Source: Micromonospora cathayae (GTDB taxonomy: Bacteria > Actinomycetota > Actinomycetes > Mycobacteriales > Micromonosporaceae). Taken from it: a stretch of DNA of 64,000 nucleotides. Under the pieces are notes generated by a model. That model worked only from the letters and a program-made list of their open reading frames with translations, searched no databases and was not told the origin of the DNA. How positions within the stretch are numbered: the stretch's first letter is position 1; every line of letters starts with the position of its first letter. This document shows positions 56,443-64,000 of the stretch, piece after piece. The stretch is taken from NCBI RefSeq assembly GCF_028993575.1, contig NZ_CP118615.1, positions 248,001-312,000 of the forward strand, written 5' to 3'. The position numbers were made by a program, and so were the translations under genes.

Positions 56443-56977
56443 GCACCCGCACCGCGTACGGGCCGCCGGCATCCAGTCATGGACCGGCGGCCCTGCCGTC
56501 CGTACCCGATCACCCGCCGGCCGACCGGGCATCGACCGATCAGCCATACGCTGTGCCGACCTGCCGGTTTTCCTTGCCGAGCCGAAGCCTCGGCGTAACA
56601 TGACGCCGAGAGTCACGTGAAACTTCCAGCTCACCGCCGGCCGACCGGCCGGTGGGTGGTGCTGACCACAGCAGTGGTCCGGGCGGGTGACGCGGTCAGA
56701 GTGGACGACGCTGACGACCGCGTCGCCACCCGGCCCACCGGACGCCGTCGGAGACCACACCGACGCCCGTCCCGGTCGGACCGGCCTCCCCCGCCGCGCG
56801 CTCCGCGCAGTGCCGACCCCGACGGTGCCGGATCCCGGCCCGTGACCGTCGCGGCAACGACGGTCACGGGCCGGGACGCCACCCGGCAACGCCCGTCGGG
56901 TCCGGGGGACCACGGTCGGGGAACGACGGTCGCGGGCGGAGTGCTGATCGGGAGTGACCGGACGGCCGGGACGGCGG
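56443..56977. other. Gap with repeats between DUF397 and nudC
   Basis: 535 bp with no supported gene. It includes a CTCGGCGT-AACATG-ACGCCGAG inverted repeat (56589-56610) and a strong 18-bp perfect hairpin at 56834-56875 (CCCGGCCCGTGACCGTCG with its complement, 6-nt loop), which may terminate nudC transcription from the right. AACGACGGTC occurs twice (56857, 56922). Confidence 0.6.
56834..56875 (-). terminator. 18-bp stem hairpin downstream of nudC
   Basis: Perfect inverted repeat with arms 56834-56851 and 56858-56875 and a 6-nt loop, 103 nt beyond the nudC stop on the minus strand. No U-tract. Confidence 0.6.
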
Positions 56978-58033
56978 TCAGGCCGGCAGGGTCAACCACC
57001 GGTCCAGCAGGAAGTGCGCGATCGACAACGGCGGCGGCAGCAACAGCCGGGCACCGTCGCCCACGTCCACCGCCCCGCCGGCGAGCGCCTCGGCGATCTC
57101 CCTGCGGGAGAACCACCGGGCCTCGGAGATCTCCACCGGGTCGAGCCGCAGCGGCTGCCCCGGATCGGCACGGGCCAGGAAACCCAGCATCAGCGAGCCC
57201 GGGAACGGCCACGGCTGGCTGCCGGCGTACCCGATCCCGGACACGGTGACCCCGACCTCCTCGGCCACCTCCCGGGCCACCGCCGCCTCGGCCGACTCGC
57301 CCGGCTCGACGAAACCGGCCAGGCAGGAGAAACGCCGCCCGCCCGGCGCCGCCGGCCAGCCGACGTTGCTGCCGAGCAGGCAGCGGCCGTCCGGCCCGGG
57401 AACCCCGTCGTGCACCAGGACGATCATCGCCGGGTCGGTCCGGGGCCACATCCGGCTGCCGTGCGCGTCGATCCTCGACCAGCCGCCCTCGTCCGGGCTG
57501 GTCGGGTCGCCGGTGGCCGCCGAGTACCCGTGCCGCAGATGCCAGTTCGCCAGGGCCAACGCGGTGACGAGCAGGCCGCCGTCCCGGTCGTCGAGCAGAT
57601 GCCCGATCTCCCGTACCCCGGCGGACCGGGCACCGGGCACCGACGGCAGAGCGGCGTCCACCGCGAACACCGGCACCCCGTCGGGGTCGACGCCGAGGAA
57701 CATCGGGGGCACGTCCGGCACGTCGACCGGGTCGAGCAGCCGCAGTACCGGCGGGGTGCGGTCGGCCACCACCAGCGTCCGGCCCCCACCCGCCACGTCC
57801 ACCACCAGCACCCGGGCCCGCTGCCAGGCCGCCGCCAGCCAGTCCGGGTCGGACCGGCGGTGCGCCGCCCGGTCGAGGGTGCCCCGGGCCAGCGGCGGCA
57901 GCGGGTCGGTACGACCGGACGGGTACGCCGGTCCCGGCTCCGGAAGCCGGGCCGTCGTGGTCCGCAGGCGGTCGTCGCCGACCGCCTCCCGGTCGCCCGC
58001 CGCAGCGGAGCCACCGCTGCCGGTACCGCTCAT
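56978..58033 (-). CDS. nudC: NAD+ diphosphatase (NudC-type Nudix) without zinc ribbon
   Basis: A 351-aa Nudix hydrolase cleaving NADH or NAD-capped RNA. Nudix box GFVEPGESAEAAVAREVAEEVGV, followed by the NudC-specific SQPWPFPGSLMLGF. The zinc-ribbon region before it reads WHLRHGYSAATGDPTSPDEGGWSRIDAHGSRMWPRTDPAMIV: all four Cys ligands of the usual YCxxCG...C..C are absent, so the ribbon is not metal-bound. ATG 58033 overlaps the M16 gene stop (ATGA). Same operon as the two M16 genes. Confidence 0.9.
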   Translation of the reverse strand: MSGTGSGGSAAAGDREAVGDDRLRTTTARLPEPGPAYPSGRTDPLPPLARGTLDRAAHRRSDPDWLAAAWQRARVLVVDVAGGGRTLVVADRTPPVLRLLDPVDVPDVPPMFLGVDPDGVPVFAVDAALPSVPGARSAGVREIGHLLDDRDGGLLVTALALANWHLRHGYSAATGDPTSPDEGGWSRIDAHGSRMWPRTDPAMIVLVHDGVPGPDGRCLLGSNVGWPAAPGGRRFSCLAGFVEPGESAEAAVAREVAEEVGVTVSGIGYAGSQPWPFPGSLMLGFLARADPGQPLRLDPVEISEARWFSRREIAEALAGGAVDVGDGARLLLPPPLSIAHFLLDRWLTLPA

Positions 58034-59373
58034 GTCGACGCCGGTTCCGACTCCACCGGGGCGAGCACCGCCAGACCGGGACCGATCCGCTCGGCGTCAC
58101 CGAGCACCACAGTGGCCGCCCGCGCGGGTGCGAGGTACCGGGCCGCCGCCTCGGCGACGTCCTCGACGGTCGCCTTCGCCAACCGGGCGGCGTGCTCGGC
58201 GAGGAAGTCCAGGCGCAGCCCGCTGCCGGCGTACGCGCTGGTCAGCGAGGCGAGCCCGGCCTGGGTGGACATGCCGAGCTGGAGGCTGCCCAGGGCGTAC
58301 CGGCGGGCCTGCTCCAACTCCTCCTCCCCCGGCGGCAGCGAGGCCAGCCGACCCAGCTCGTACACCGTCTCCAGCAGCGCCGGGCCGGTGACCTCGGTGG
58401 CGACGTCGGCCCCGGCCACCAGCACCGAGCCGGCCGCCGAGTGCTCCACCATCGCGTGCGGGCCGTACGTGTAGCCCTTGTCCTCGCGGATGTTCTCCAC
58501 CCAGCGGGAGGAGAAGTAGCCGCCGAAGACCAGGTTCGCCAGTTGCAGGGCGGCGTGGTCGGGGTGGGTGCGCCCGACCGCCGGCAGGGCGATCCGCAGC
58601 GACGACTGCACCGACCCGGGCCGGTCGACCAGGCGGATCGGGCCCGGCTCCAGCGGCGGCGTGGGCGGCAGGGTCACCTCCCGGCCGTCGCCCCGCCACC
58701 CGCCGAGCGCCCGTTCGACCGCGTCCAGCGCCCGGTCCGGCTGGACGTCGCCGACCAGGACCAGCACCGCGCCGTTCGGGTGCACCCGCTCGGCGTGCAG
58801 GGTACGCAGCGCCGCCGGCCGGACCGCGCGCACCTGGTCCGGCTGGGGGGTCTGCACGGCGTACGGGTGGCGGCCGTAGATCCGCCGCAGCAGCGCGACC
58901 CGGGCCAGGTGGGACGGCTGGCTCTGGGCCATCTCGATCCGGTCGACCAGGTGGGCCCGTTCGGTGGCGACCTCGTCGGCCGGGTACGTCGCCCCGGTCA
59001 GCACGTCGGCCATGATCTCCAGCATCCGGTCCAGGCCGGTGACCAGGCCCACCCCGGACAGCATCAGCCGGTCCGGGTCGACCCCGGCGGACAGCCCGCC
59101 GCCCACCTTCTGCAACTCGGCGGCGATCCGCAGCGCCGACATCCGCTCGGTGCCGGCGAGCAGGGTCTGCGCGAGCAGCGCGCCCCGGGCCAGGTGGGCC
59201 CGCCCGAACGGCACCCCCAGCCGTACCTCGACCAGCGGCACCGCCGGCCGGCGTACCACGATCACGGTGAGGCCGTTGGGCAGCGTCCGTTCGGCCTGCC
59301 GGGGCAGCTTCAGCCGGGTGATCGGGCCGAGCGGCGGCAGTTCCCGCCGCGCGGGCAGGGTCGGGGTGGTCAC
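58030..59373 (-). CDS. M16-family peptidase, inactive-type subunit
   Basis: A 447-aa M16 (insulinase/processing-peptidase) domain protein. It shares the fold pattern (LPNGLTVIVVRRPAVPLVEVRLGV; VFGGYFSSRWVENIREDKGYTYG), but the HxxEH zinc site is missing (GRAHLARGALLAQTLLAGT occupies the position), so it is a non-catalytic partner with substrate-binding loops (R/Y pair in EDKGYTYG). The GTG start at 59373 overlaps the stop of the catalytic gene upstream by 4 nt; the stop overlaps nudC (ATGA). Confidence 0.88.
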   Translation of the reverse strand: MTTPTLPARRELPPLGPITRLKLPRQAERTLPNGLTVIVVRRPAVPLVEVRLGVPFGRAHLARGALLAQTLLAGTERMSALRIAAELQKVGGGLSAGVDPDRLMLSGVGLVTGLDRMLEIMADVLTGATYPADEVATERAHLVDRIEMAQSQPSHLARVALLRRIYGRHPYAVQTPQPDQVRAVRPAALRTLHAERVHPNGAVLVLVGDVQPDRALDAVERALGGWRGDGREVTLPPTPPLEPGPIRLVDRPGSVQSSLRIALPAVGRTHPDHAALQLANLVFGGYFSSRWVENIREDKGYTYGPHAMVEHSAAGSVLVAGADVATEVTGPALLETVYELGRLASLPPGEEELEQARRYALGSLQLGMSTQAGLASLTSAYAGSGLRLDFLAEHAARLAKATVEDVAEAAARYLAPARAATVVLGDAERIGPGLAVLAPVESEPAST

Positions 59374-60680
59374 CGGGCACCTCCGGGAATGACCTCGATC
59401 GACGCGCGGCGCTCCGGCCGCAGGGTGGCGGCGGCGGCGCGGACCTGCTCCTCGGTCACCTCACCGACCAGCCGGGGCAGGTCGTTGAGCAGGCCGGGCT
59501 CGCCGCGCTGCTGTTCCAGGACGGCCATCCGCAGCGCCCGGCCGAGCACCGCGTCGGTGTCCCGCAGCAGGTGGGTCGCCATCCGGGCCTGGGTACGGGC
59601 CAGTTCGCCGTCGGTCAGGCCGTCGGTGGCGAGCCGGTCCAGCTCCTCGTCGACGGTGCGCAGGACCTTGTCCACGTCGCCGCCGGGCGGCAGGTGGGTC
59701 TGGAGCACCAGGGCGGTCGGGTCACGGACGTCGAACGGGTCGCCCATGAAGCCGAGGTACCCGCCGATGCTGGTGACCGTCCGCTCCCGCTGCACCAGCC
59801 GTTCGACCAGCCGGGACGCGTCCCCGTCGGTGAGCACCTCGGCGAGCACCACGTAGGCCAGGTAGGTGGTGAAGTCGGTGATCGGGTCGGGCACCCGCCA
59901 GGCGCTCGCCACCGCCGGCATGGGGGCCAGCCGGTCGGTGTACGACTGGCGGCGCTCGGCGGTCAGGTCGGGTTCGCCGAAGTCGGGGCGCACCGGGGCC
60001 GGTCGGGCCTCCACGTCGCCGAAGTGCCGCCGGATCAGCTCGGTGGCCTCGGCGACGTCGACGTCCCCGCTGACCGCCAGCACCGCGTTGCCGCAGGCGT
60101 AGTAGCGGCGGAAGAAGTCGACCGCCTCGTCGACGGTGGCGGACTCCAGGTCGTCGAAGGAGCCGTACCCGTCGTGCGCGTTCGGGTAGGTGTCGAACAT
60201 GACCGGGGAGAGGGTCAGCCAGGGGAAACCGCCGTACGGGCGGTTCAGCACGTTGACCCGGATCTCCTCCTTGACCACGTCGACCTGGTTGCGCAGGTTC
60301 TCCTCGGTCAGCCGGGGGCCGCGCATCCGGTCGGCCTCCAGGAACAGGGCCCGTTCCAGCGCGTTGCTCGGCAGGGTCTCGAAGTAGTCGGTGTAGTCCA
60401 GGTGGGTGGAGCCGTTGAAGGTGCCACCCGCGCCCTGCACGTGCCGGAAGTGCGCCAGCTTCTCCAGGTTCTCCGAGCCCTGGAACATCAGGTGCTCGAA
60501 GAGGTGGGCGAAGCCGGTGCGCCCTTCCGGTTCGGACCGGATGCCGACGTCGTAGACGACGGCCACCCCGATGACCGGTGCGCTGCGGTCGGGGGTGAGC
60601 ACCACCCGCAGGCCGTTGTCGAGGGTGAAGCGTTCCACCGGGTACTTCGTCGCTGGAATTCTGGATCTCCGCGCCGCCAC
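59370..60680 (-). CDS. M16-family zinc peptidase, catalytic subunit
   Basis: A 436-aa peptidase with the inverted zinc motif HLFEH in RTGFAHLFEHLMFQGSENL near residue 60 and the distal Glu of ENLRNQVDVVKEEIR about 75 residues later, the H-x-x-E-H...E arrangement of M16. It probably works as a heterodimer with the following gene. GTG 60680. No signal peptide, so cytoplasmic. Upstream lies the sulfonate monooxygenase gene, 9 nt away on the same strand. Confidence 0.9.
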   Translation of the reverse strand: MAARRSRIPATKYPVERFTLDNGLRVVLTPDRSAPVIGVAVVYDVGIRSEPEGRTGFAHLFEHLMFQGSENLEKLAHFRHVQGAGGTFNGSTHLDYTDYFETLPSNALERALFLEADRMRGPRLTEENLRNQVDVVKEEIRVNVLNRPYGGFPWLTLSPVMFDTYPNAHDGYGSFDDLESATVDEAVDFFRRYYACGNAVLAVSGDVDVAEATELIRRHFGDVEARPAPVRPDFGEPDLTAERRQSYTDRLAPMPAVASAWRVPDPITDFTTYLAYVVLAEVLTDGDASRLVERLVQRERTVTSIGGYLGFMGDPFDVRDPTALVLQTHLPPGGDVDKVLRTVDEELDRLATDGLTDGELARTQARMATHLLRDTDAVLGRALRMAVLEQQRGEPGLLNDLPRLVGEVTEEQVRAAAATLRPERRASIEVIPGGAR

Positions 60681-60689
60681 CCGTCGACC

Positions 60690-61811
60690 CTAGCGCGTCG
60701 GCACCTCCGCGCGCCCGACCCCACCGCCGGGGCGGCCGGCCGCGACCAGTGGCGACACCAGGGGCAGCACCTCGGTGCCGATCCGCCGGGCCTCCTCCAG
60801 GTGCGGCCAACCGGAGAGGACGAACTCGTCGACGCCGAGGTCGGCGTACTCGTCGATCCGGGCGGCGACCTCGGCGTAGCTGCCGACCAGCGCGGTGCCC
60901 GCGCCCTCGCGGACCAGGCCGACGCCGGCCCAGAGGTTCGGCGCGACGGTGAGCCCGTCGGCCCGGCCGCCGTTGAGCGCGGTCATCCGGGCCTGGCCGA
61001 CCGAGTCCATCCGGGCGAACCGGGCCTGGGCGGCGGCGATCCGCTCCGGGCTCATCCCGGCCAGCAGCCGGTCCGCCTCGGCCCAGGCTTCGGCGGCGGT
61101 GGGCCGGGCGATGACGTGCAGCCGGATGCCGGTGCGCAGGGTGCGGTCGTGTTCGGCGGCGAGCCGGCGGATCCGGGTGACCCGGGCTTCGACGGCGGCC
61201 GGCGGCTCGCCCCACATCAGGTACACGTCGGCGTGCCGGGCGGCGACCGCCTCGGCGGCCGGGGAGGCCCCGCCGAAGTAGACCGGCGGCGGGTCGGCCA
61301 GCGGCGTGGTCAGCCCGCCGCCGGCCACCTGGTAGTGCGCGCCGGTGAAGTCGAACGGCGCGCCCCGCCAGGACCGGCGGAGCACCTGGAGGAACTCGTC
61401 GGTGCGGGCGTAGCGCGCGTCGTGGTCGAGGAAGTCGCCGTAGGCGCGCTGCTCGGCGGGGTCGCCGCCGGTGACGATGTTGAGGGCCAGCCGGCCGCCG
61501 GAGACCGCCTGGAACGCCTCGGCCTGCTGGGCGATCAGCGTGGGCAGGGCGAATCCGGCGCGGACGGCGACCAGCAGGCCGAGCCGTGCGGTGTGCTGGG
61601 CGACGGCGGCGCAGACGATCCACGGGTCGGGGCAGCCGGAGCCGACCGGGGTGAGCGCGGCGGAGAACCCGGACTCCTCGGCGGCCCGGCCGACCCGGGC
61701 GAGGTAGTCCACGGTGGCGGCCCGGTCGTGCCGGGCCGCGCCGGCGGTGACGGTGGCGGCCCCGACGTGGTGGCCGTCGCCGGAGGTGGGCAGGAACCAG
61801 TGGAAGGTCAT
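60690..61811 (-). CDS. ssuD: FMNH2-dependent alkanesulfonate monooxygenase-like enzyme
   Basis: A 373-aa LLM-class flavin-dependent enzyme. It begins MTFHWFLPTSGDGHHVG and contains PVGSGCPDPWIVCAAVAQHTARLGLLVAVRAGFALPTLIAQQAEAFQAVSGGRLALNIVTGGDPAEQRAYGDFLDHDARYARTDEFL, closely matching the SsuD group that releases sulfite from alkanesulfonates. ATG 61811. It is divergent from the ssuABC transporter genes, with operator-like repeats in the 221-bp gap. A CCCGGCGG/CCGCCGGG hairpin lies in its 5' region (61862-61882). Confidence 0.88.
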   Translation of the reverse strand: MTFHWFLPTSGDGHHVGAATVTAGAARHDRAATVDYLARVGRAAEESGFSAALTPVGSGCPDPWIVCAAVAQHTARLGLLVAVRAGFALPTLIAQQAEAFQAVSGGRLALNIVTGGDPAEQRAYGDFLDHDARYARTDEFLQVLRRSWRGAPFDFTGAHYQVAGGGLTTPLADPPPVYFGGASPAAEAVAARHADVYLMWGEPPAAVEARVTRIRRLAAEHDRTLRTGIRLHVIARPTAAEAWAEADRLLAGMSPERIAAAQARFARMDSVGQARMTALNGGRADGLTVAPNLWAGVGLVREGAGTALVGSYAEVAARIDEYADLGVDEFVLSGWPHLEEARRIGTEVLPLVSPLVAAGRPGGGVGRAEVPTR

Positions 61812-61906
61812 CGTGCCGCGCTCCCTCGTCGTCGTGGGGGTCGTCGGGACGGCCGTCGTCCCCCGGCGGGGTCACCGCCGGGCGGGCCCGTTCCGCGTCC
61901 GCTTAA

Positions 61907-62019
61907 CCTACCAAAGAGATAGGAAAAGCGGGATAGCCCTGATGTCGCTTTCCCGCGATCCGGTCGGCGCTTGACGCTGCGCGGACCCTAGTCCACTCTT
62001 CCTACCAACCAAGTAGGAA
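61907..62019. promoter_or_regulatory. Two related operators in the divergent sulfonate promoter
   Basis: TTCCTAC-CAACCAA-GTAGGAA (61999-62019) is a perfect palindrome with 7-bp arms. CCTA-CCAAAGAGA-TAGG (61907-61923) shares CCTACCAA and TAGG. The first lies just before the ssuA start, and the second 97 bp before ssuD. Spacing and location suggest a sulfur-status repressor controls both transcripts; the regulator is not encoded nearby. TTGACG at 61971 may be a -35 element. Confidence 0.6.
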
Positions 62020-62032
62020 TAAAGAGGATTGG

Positions 62033-63103
62033 ATGATGAGGATGAGACGGCACCCCTACCGTCGGGCGTTGTCCCTGGCAGCCGTGACGCTCGTCGGACT
62101 GGCGACCCTGGCCGCCTGCGGCGGCGAGGACGACGCGGGCGCGGCCGGTGGCTCCTCCGGGCCGACGACGCTGCGTCTCGGCTACTTCCCCAACATCACC
62201 CACGCCCCGGCCGTGGTCGGCGTCGAGAAGGGCATCTTCGAGGAGAAGCTCGGCTCGGACGTCAAGCTGGAGACCAAGACGTTCAACGCCGGCCCGGCCG
62301 CCATCGAGGCGATCTTCTCCGGCGCGCTGGACGCCACGTACATCGGTCCGAACCCGACGGTCAACGCCCACTCCAAGAGCAAGGGCGAGGCGGTCCGGGT
62401 CATCTCCGGCGCGGCCTCCGGCGGCGTGGCGCTGGTCGTCAAGCCCGAGATCACCTCGGTCGAGCAGCTCAAGGGCAAGAAGATCGCCACCCCGCAGCTC
62501 GGCAACACCCAGGACGTCGCGCTGCGGTTCTGGCTCAAGGAGAAGGGCATCGCCACCACCAAGGAGGGCGGCGGCGACGTCAAGATCGTCCCGCAGGAGA
62601 ACGCGCAGACCGTCGAGACCTTCAGCAGCGGTGCGATCGACGGCGCGTGGGTGCCCGAGCCGTTCGTCTCCCGGCTGGTCAACGCCGGCGGCAAGGTGCT
62701 GGTCGACGAGCGGGACCTGTGGCCGGACCGCAAGTTCGTCATCACCAACCTGATCGTCAGCACCAAGTTCCTGAAGGAACACCCGGACGTGGTGAAGAAG
62801 CTGGTCGAGGCGCAGGTGGCCGCCAGCGACTTCGTCAACACCAAGCCGGACGAGGCGCAGCAGGCCATCTCCGACCACCTCGGCAAGATCACCGGCAAGC
62901 CGCTGGACCTGAAGCTGATCAAGCAGGCGTGGCCGACCCTGGAGTTCACCAACGACCCGATCGCCTCGTCGCTGAAGACCGGGCTGGACCACGCCGTCGC
63001 GGTCGAGCTGACCCAGCCGGTCGACCTCAAGGGGCTGTACGACCTGACGTACCTCAACGAGGTGCTCAAGGCCCAGGGCAAGCCCGAGGTAACCCAGCCG
63101 TGA
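62033..63103 (+). CDS. ssuA: Sulfonate ABC transporter substrate-binding lipoprotein
   Basis: A 356-aa binding protein with lipobox LATLAACGG (lipidated Cys near residue 24). Domain: RLGYFPNITHAPAVVGVEKGIFEEKLGSDVKLETKTFNAGPAAIEAIFSGALDATYIGPNPTVNAH, the NMT1/SsuA-like pattern for sulfonate or nitrate-type substrates. ATG 62033 is used; ATG 62036 follows AGAGGA with slightly better spacing. Next gene overlaps by 4 nt. It may also serve taurine; context with SsuD favours alkanesulfonates. Confidence 0.88.
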   Translation: MMRMRRHPYRRALSLAAVTLVGLATLAACGGEDDAGAAGGSSGPTTLRLGYFPNITHAPAVVGVEKGIFEEKLGSDVKLETKTFNAGPAAIEAIFSGALDATYIGPNPTVNAHSKSKGEAVRVISGAASGGVALVVKPEITSVEQLKGKKIATPQLGNTQDVALRFWLKEKGIATTKEGGGDVKIVPQENAQTVETFSSGAIDGAWVPEPFVSRLVNAGGKVLVDERDLWPDRKFVITNLIVSTKFLKEHPDVVKKLVEAQVAASDFVNTKPDEAQQAISDHLGKITGKPLDLKLIKQAWPTLEFTNDPIASSLKTGLDHAVAVELTQPVDLKGLYDLTYLNEVLKAQGKPEVTQP

Positions 63104-63879
63104 CGTCGACCACGACGACCCCGCGCAGCGCGACCGGTGCGGTCGCGCTGCGCGGCGTGACCAAGGTGTACGGGCGCGGCGACGGCGCCGTCCTCGCCCT
63201 GGACGGGGTCAGCCTGGACGTCGAACCGGGCGAGTTCGTCTGCCTCGTCGGCGCGTCCGGCTGCGGCAAGAGCACCCTGCTCAACCTGGTCGCCGGCCTG
63301 GACCGGGTCAGCGGCGGCGAGATCGACCTCGGTCCCGGGGTCAACCCGGGGCTGATGTTCCAGGAATCCGCCCTCTTCCCCTGGCTGACCGTGGAGGGCA
63401 ACGTCGAGGTGCCGCTGAAGCTGCGCGGCCTGTCCCGGTCCCAGCGCCGGGACCGCGTCGCCGAACTGCTGCGCACCGTGCACCTGGCCGACTTCGGCCG
63501 CAAGCGCCCGCACGAACTCTCCGGCGGCATGCGGCAGCGGGTCGCGCTGGCCCGCACCCTCGCCCTGGAGACCCCGGTGCTGCTGATGGACGAACCGTTC
63601 GGCGCGCTCGACGCGATGACCCGGGACATCCTCCACGACGAGCTGGAACGGATCTGGTCCGAGCGGAAGCTCACCGTGATCTTCGTGACGCACAACGTCC
63701 GCGAGGCGGCCCGGCTGGCCGACCGGATCATCCTGCTCTCCAGCCGGCCCGGCCGGATCATCTGGTCCACCCGGGTCGACGTGCCCCGGCCCCGGCGCAT
63801 CGACTCCCCCGAGGTCGCCTCGATCGCCGCCGAGGTCACCGACCGACTCCGTACGGAGGTGGGCCGCCATGGCCGGTGA
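63100..63879 (+). CDS. ssuB: Sulfonate ABC transporter ATPase
   Basis: A 259-aa ATPase. Walker A VGASGCGKSTLLNL near residue 53, Q-loop FQESALFPWLTV, signature LSGGMRQRVALARTLAL, Walker B PVLLMDEPFGALDAMTRD, and H-loop VIFVTHNVREAARLAD. The NxxEAxxLAD end is typical of SsuB/TauB. GTG 63100 overlaps the ssuA stop (GTGA). The permease follows with an 11-nt overlap. Confidence 0.93.
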   Translation: MTSTTTTPRSATGAVALRGVTKVYGRGDGAVLALDGVSLDVEPGEFVCLVGASGCGKSTLLNLVAGLDRVSGGEIDLGPGVNPGLMFQESALFPWLTVEGNVEVPLKLRGLSRSQRRDRVAELLRTVHLADFGRKRPHELSGGMRQRVALARTLALETPVLLMDEPFGALDAMTRDILHDELERIWSERKLTVIFVTHNVREAARLADRIILLSSRPGRIIWSTRVDVPRPRRIDSPEVASIAAEVTDRLRTEVGRHGR

Positions 63880-64000
63880 CACCCTCACCAGCGACCAGCG
63901 GACCGACGCCGAGATCTCCGGCCTGGACGCGCTGGAGATCGCCGGGCAGGAGAAGGCCGCCTCCCGGGCCAGCCGGCTCTGGTCGGCCACCTGGCCGAAG
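63869..64000 (+). CDS. ssuC: Sulfonate ABC transporter permease, 3' end off window
   Basis: Only the first 44 codons are present, from ATG 63869 (MAGDTLTSDQRTDAEISGLDALE...). This N-terminal cytoplasmic stretch precedes the first membrane helix in SsuC-type permeases. The overlap with ssuB and operon order support the call; membrane segments are outside the window. Confidence 0.75.
   Translation, partial: MAGDTLTSDQRTDAEISGLDALEIAGQEKAASRASRLWSATWPK

Overview
The window is high-GC actinobacterial chromosome. Gene content and style point to Micromonosporaceae (Micromonospora-like): many GTG starts, WhiB proteins, SigR/RsrA, PdtaS, nickel SOD, an XRE/DUF397 pair, UPF0182, and an AT-rich palindromic repeat of a kind I recall from that family. 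Genus placement is inference. There is no phage, transposase, plasmid or CRISPR signature; this is a conserved housekeeping region with regulatory detail in the gaps.

Layout. 1-5.6 kb: malic enzyme (cut by the window edge), nickel SOD with its maturation protease, a diacylglycerol-kinase-like gene and whiB1, whose long upstream region carries two Crp-type palindromes. 5.8-9.6 kb: an assimilatory sulfate reduction operon on the minus strand (leader peptide, sulfite reductase, four-cysteine mini-protein, APS/PAPS reductase, sirohydrochlorin chelatase) joined by 4-nt overlaps. 9.8-19 kb: glycosyltransferase, PdtaS sensor kinase, SIS protein, TPR protein, and a drug exporter divergent from its TetR regulator with two operators. 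19-29.6 kb: a biotinyl protein, ribosomal protein bL37 (24 aa), RsrA/SigR, a WhiB, HMCES/YedK, aroA, rsgA (apparent CTG start), hisN, a transporter with a repeat tail, and a glycosyltransferase. 30-38.5 kb: signalling genes (STAS/ATPase, MacS-type kinase and LuxR regulator, anti-sigma-like ATPase), glpK, purC and an orphan sugar-binding lipoprotein behind a LacI-type operator.

38.6-39.2 kb: two identical initiator tRNA genes, each with its own strong terminator. 39.3-56.4 kb: UPF0182, YlbL protease, zinc-metalloprotease-family protein, YgjP peptidase, DUF5679, a ThiF-like/ABC1-kinase operon behind three helically phased DnaA boxes, whiB7 with an attenuator leader containing an 86-codon ORF, uvrD2, mycoredoxin behind a SigR-type promoter, an MFS exporter, and XRE/DUF397. 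57-64 kb: nudC (zinc-ribbon cysteines lost), an M16 peptidase pair, and a divergent sulfonate locus (SsuD; SsuA, SsuB, SsuC cut by the window end).

From memory, much of this order (pdtaS, biotinyl protein, rshA/sigH, SRAP, aroA, rsgA; and UPF0182, ylbL, hydrolase, DUF5679, ABC1 kinase, whiB7, uvrD2, mycoredoxin, nudC) also occurs in Mycobacterium, so the backbone is vertically inherited. Several parts work together: sulfate and sulfonate assimilation supply cysteine; SigR/RsrA, mycoredoxin and WhiB proteins sense redox; whiB7 serves antibiotic stress. The least described elements are the whiB7 leader ORF, the sulfite-reductase leader with its Shine-Dalgarno-sequestering hairpin, the phased DnaA boxes before the ThiF/ABC1 operon, and the palindromic repeat family.
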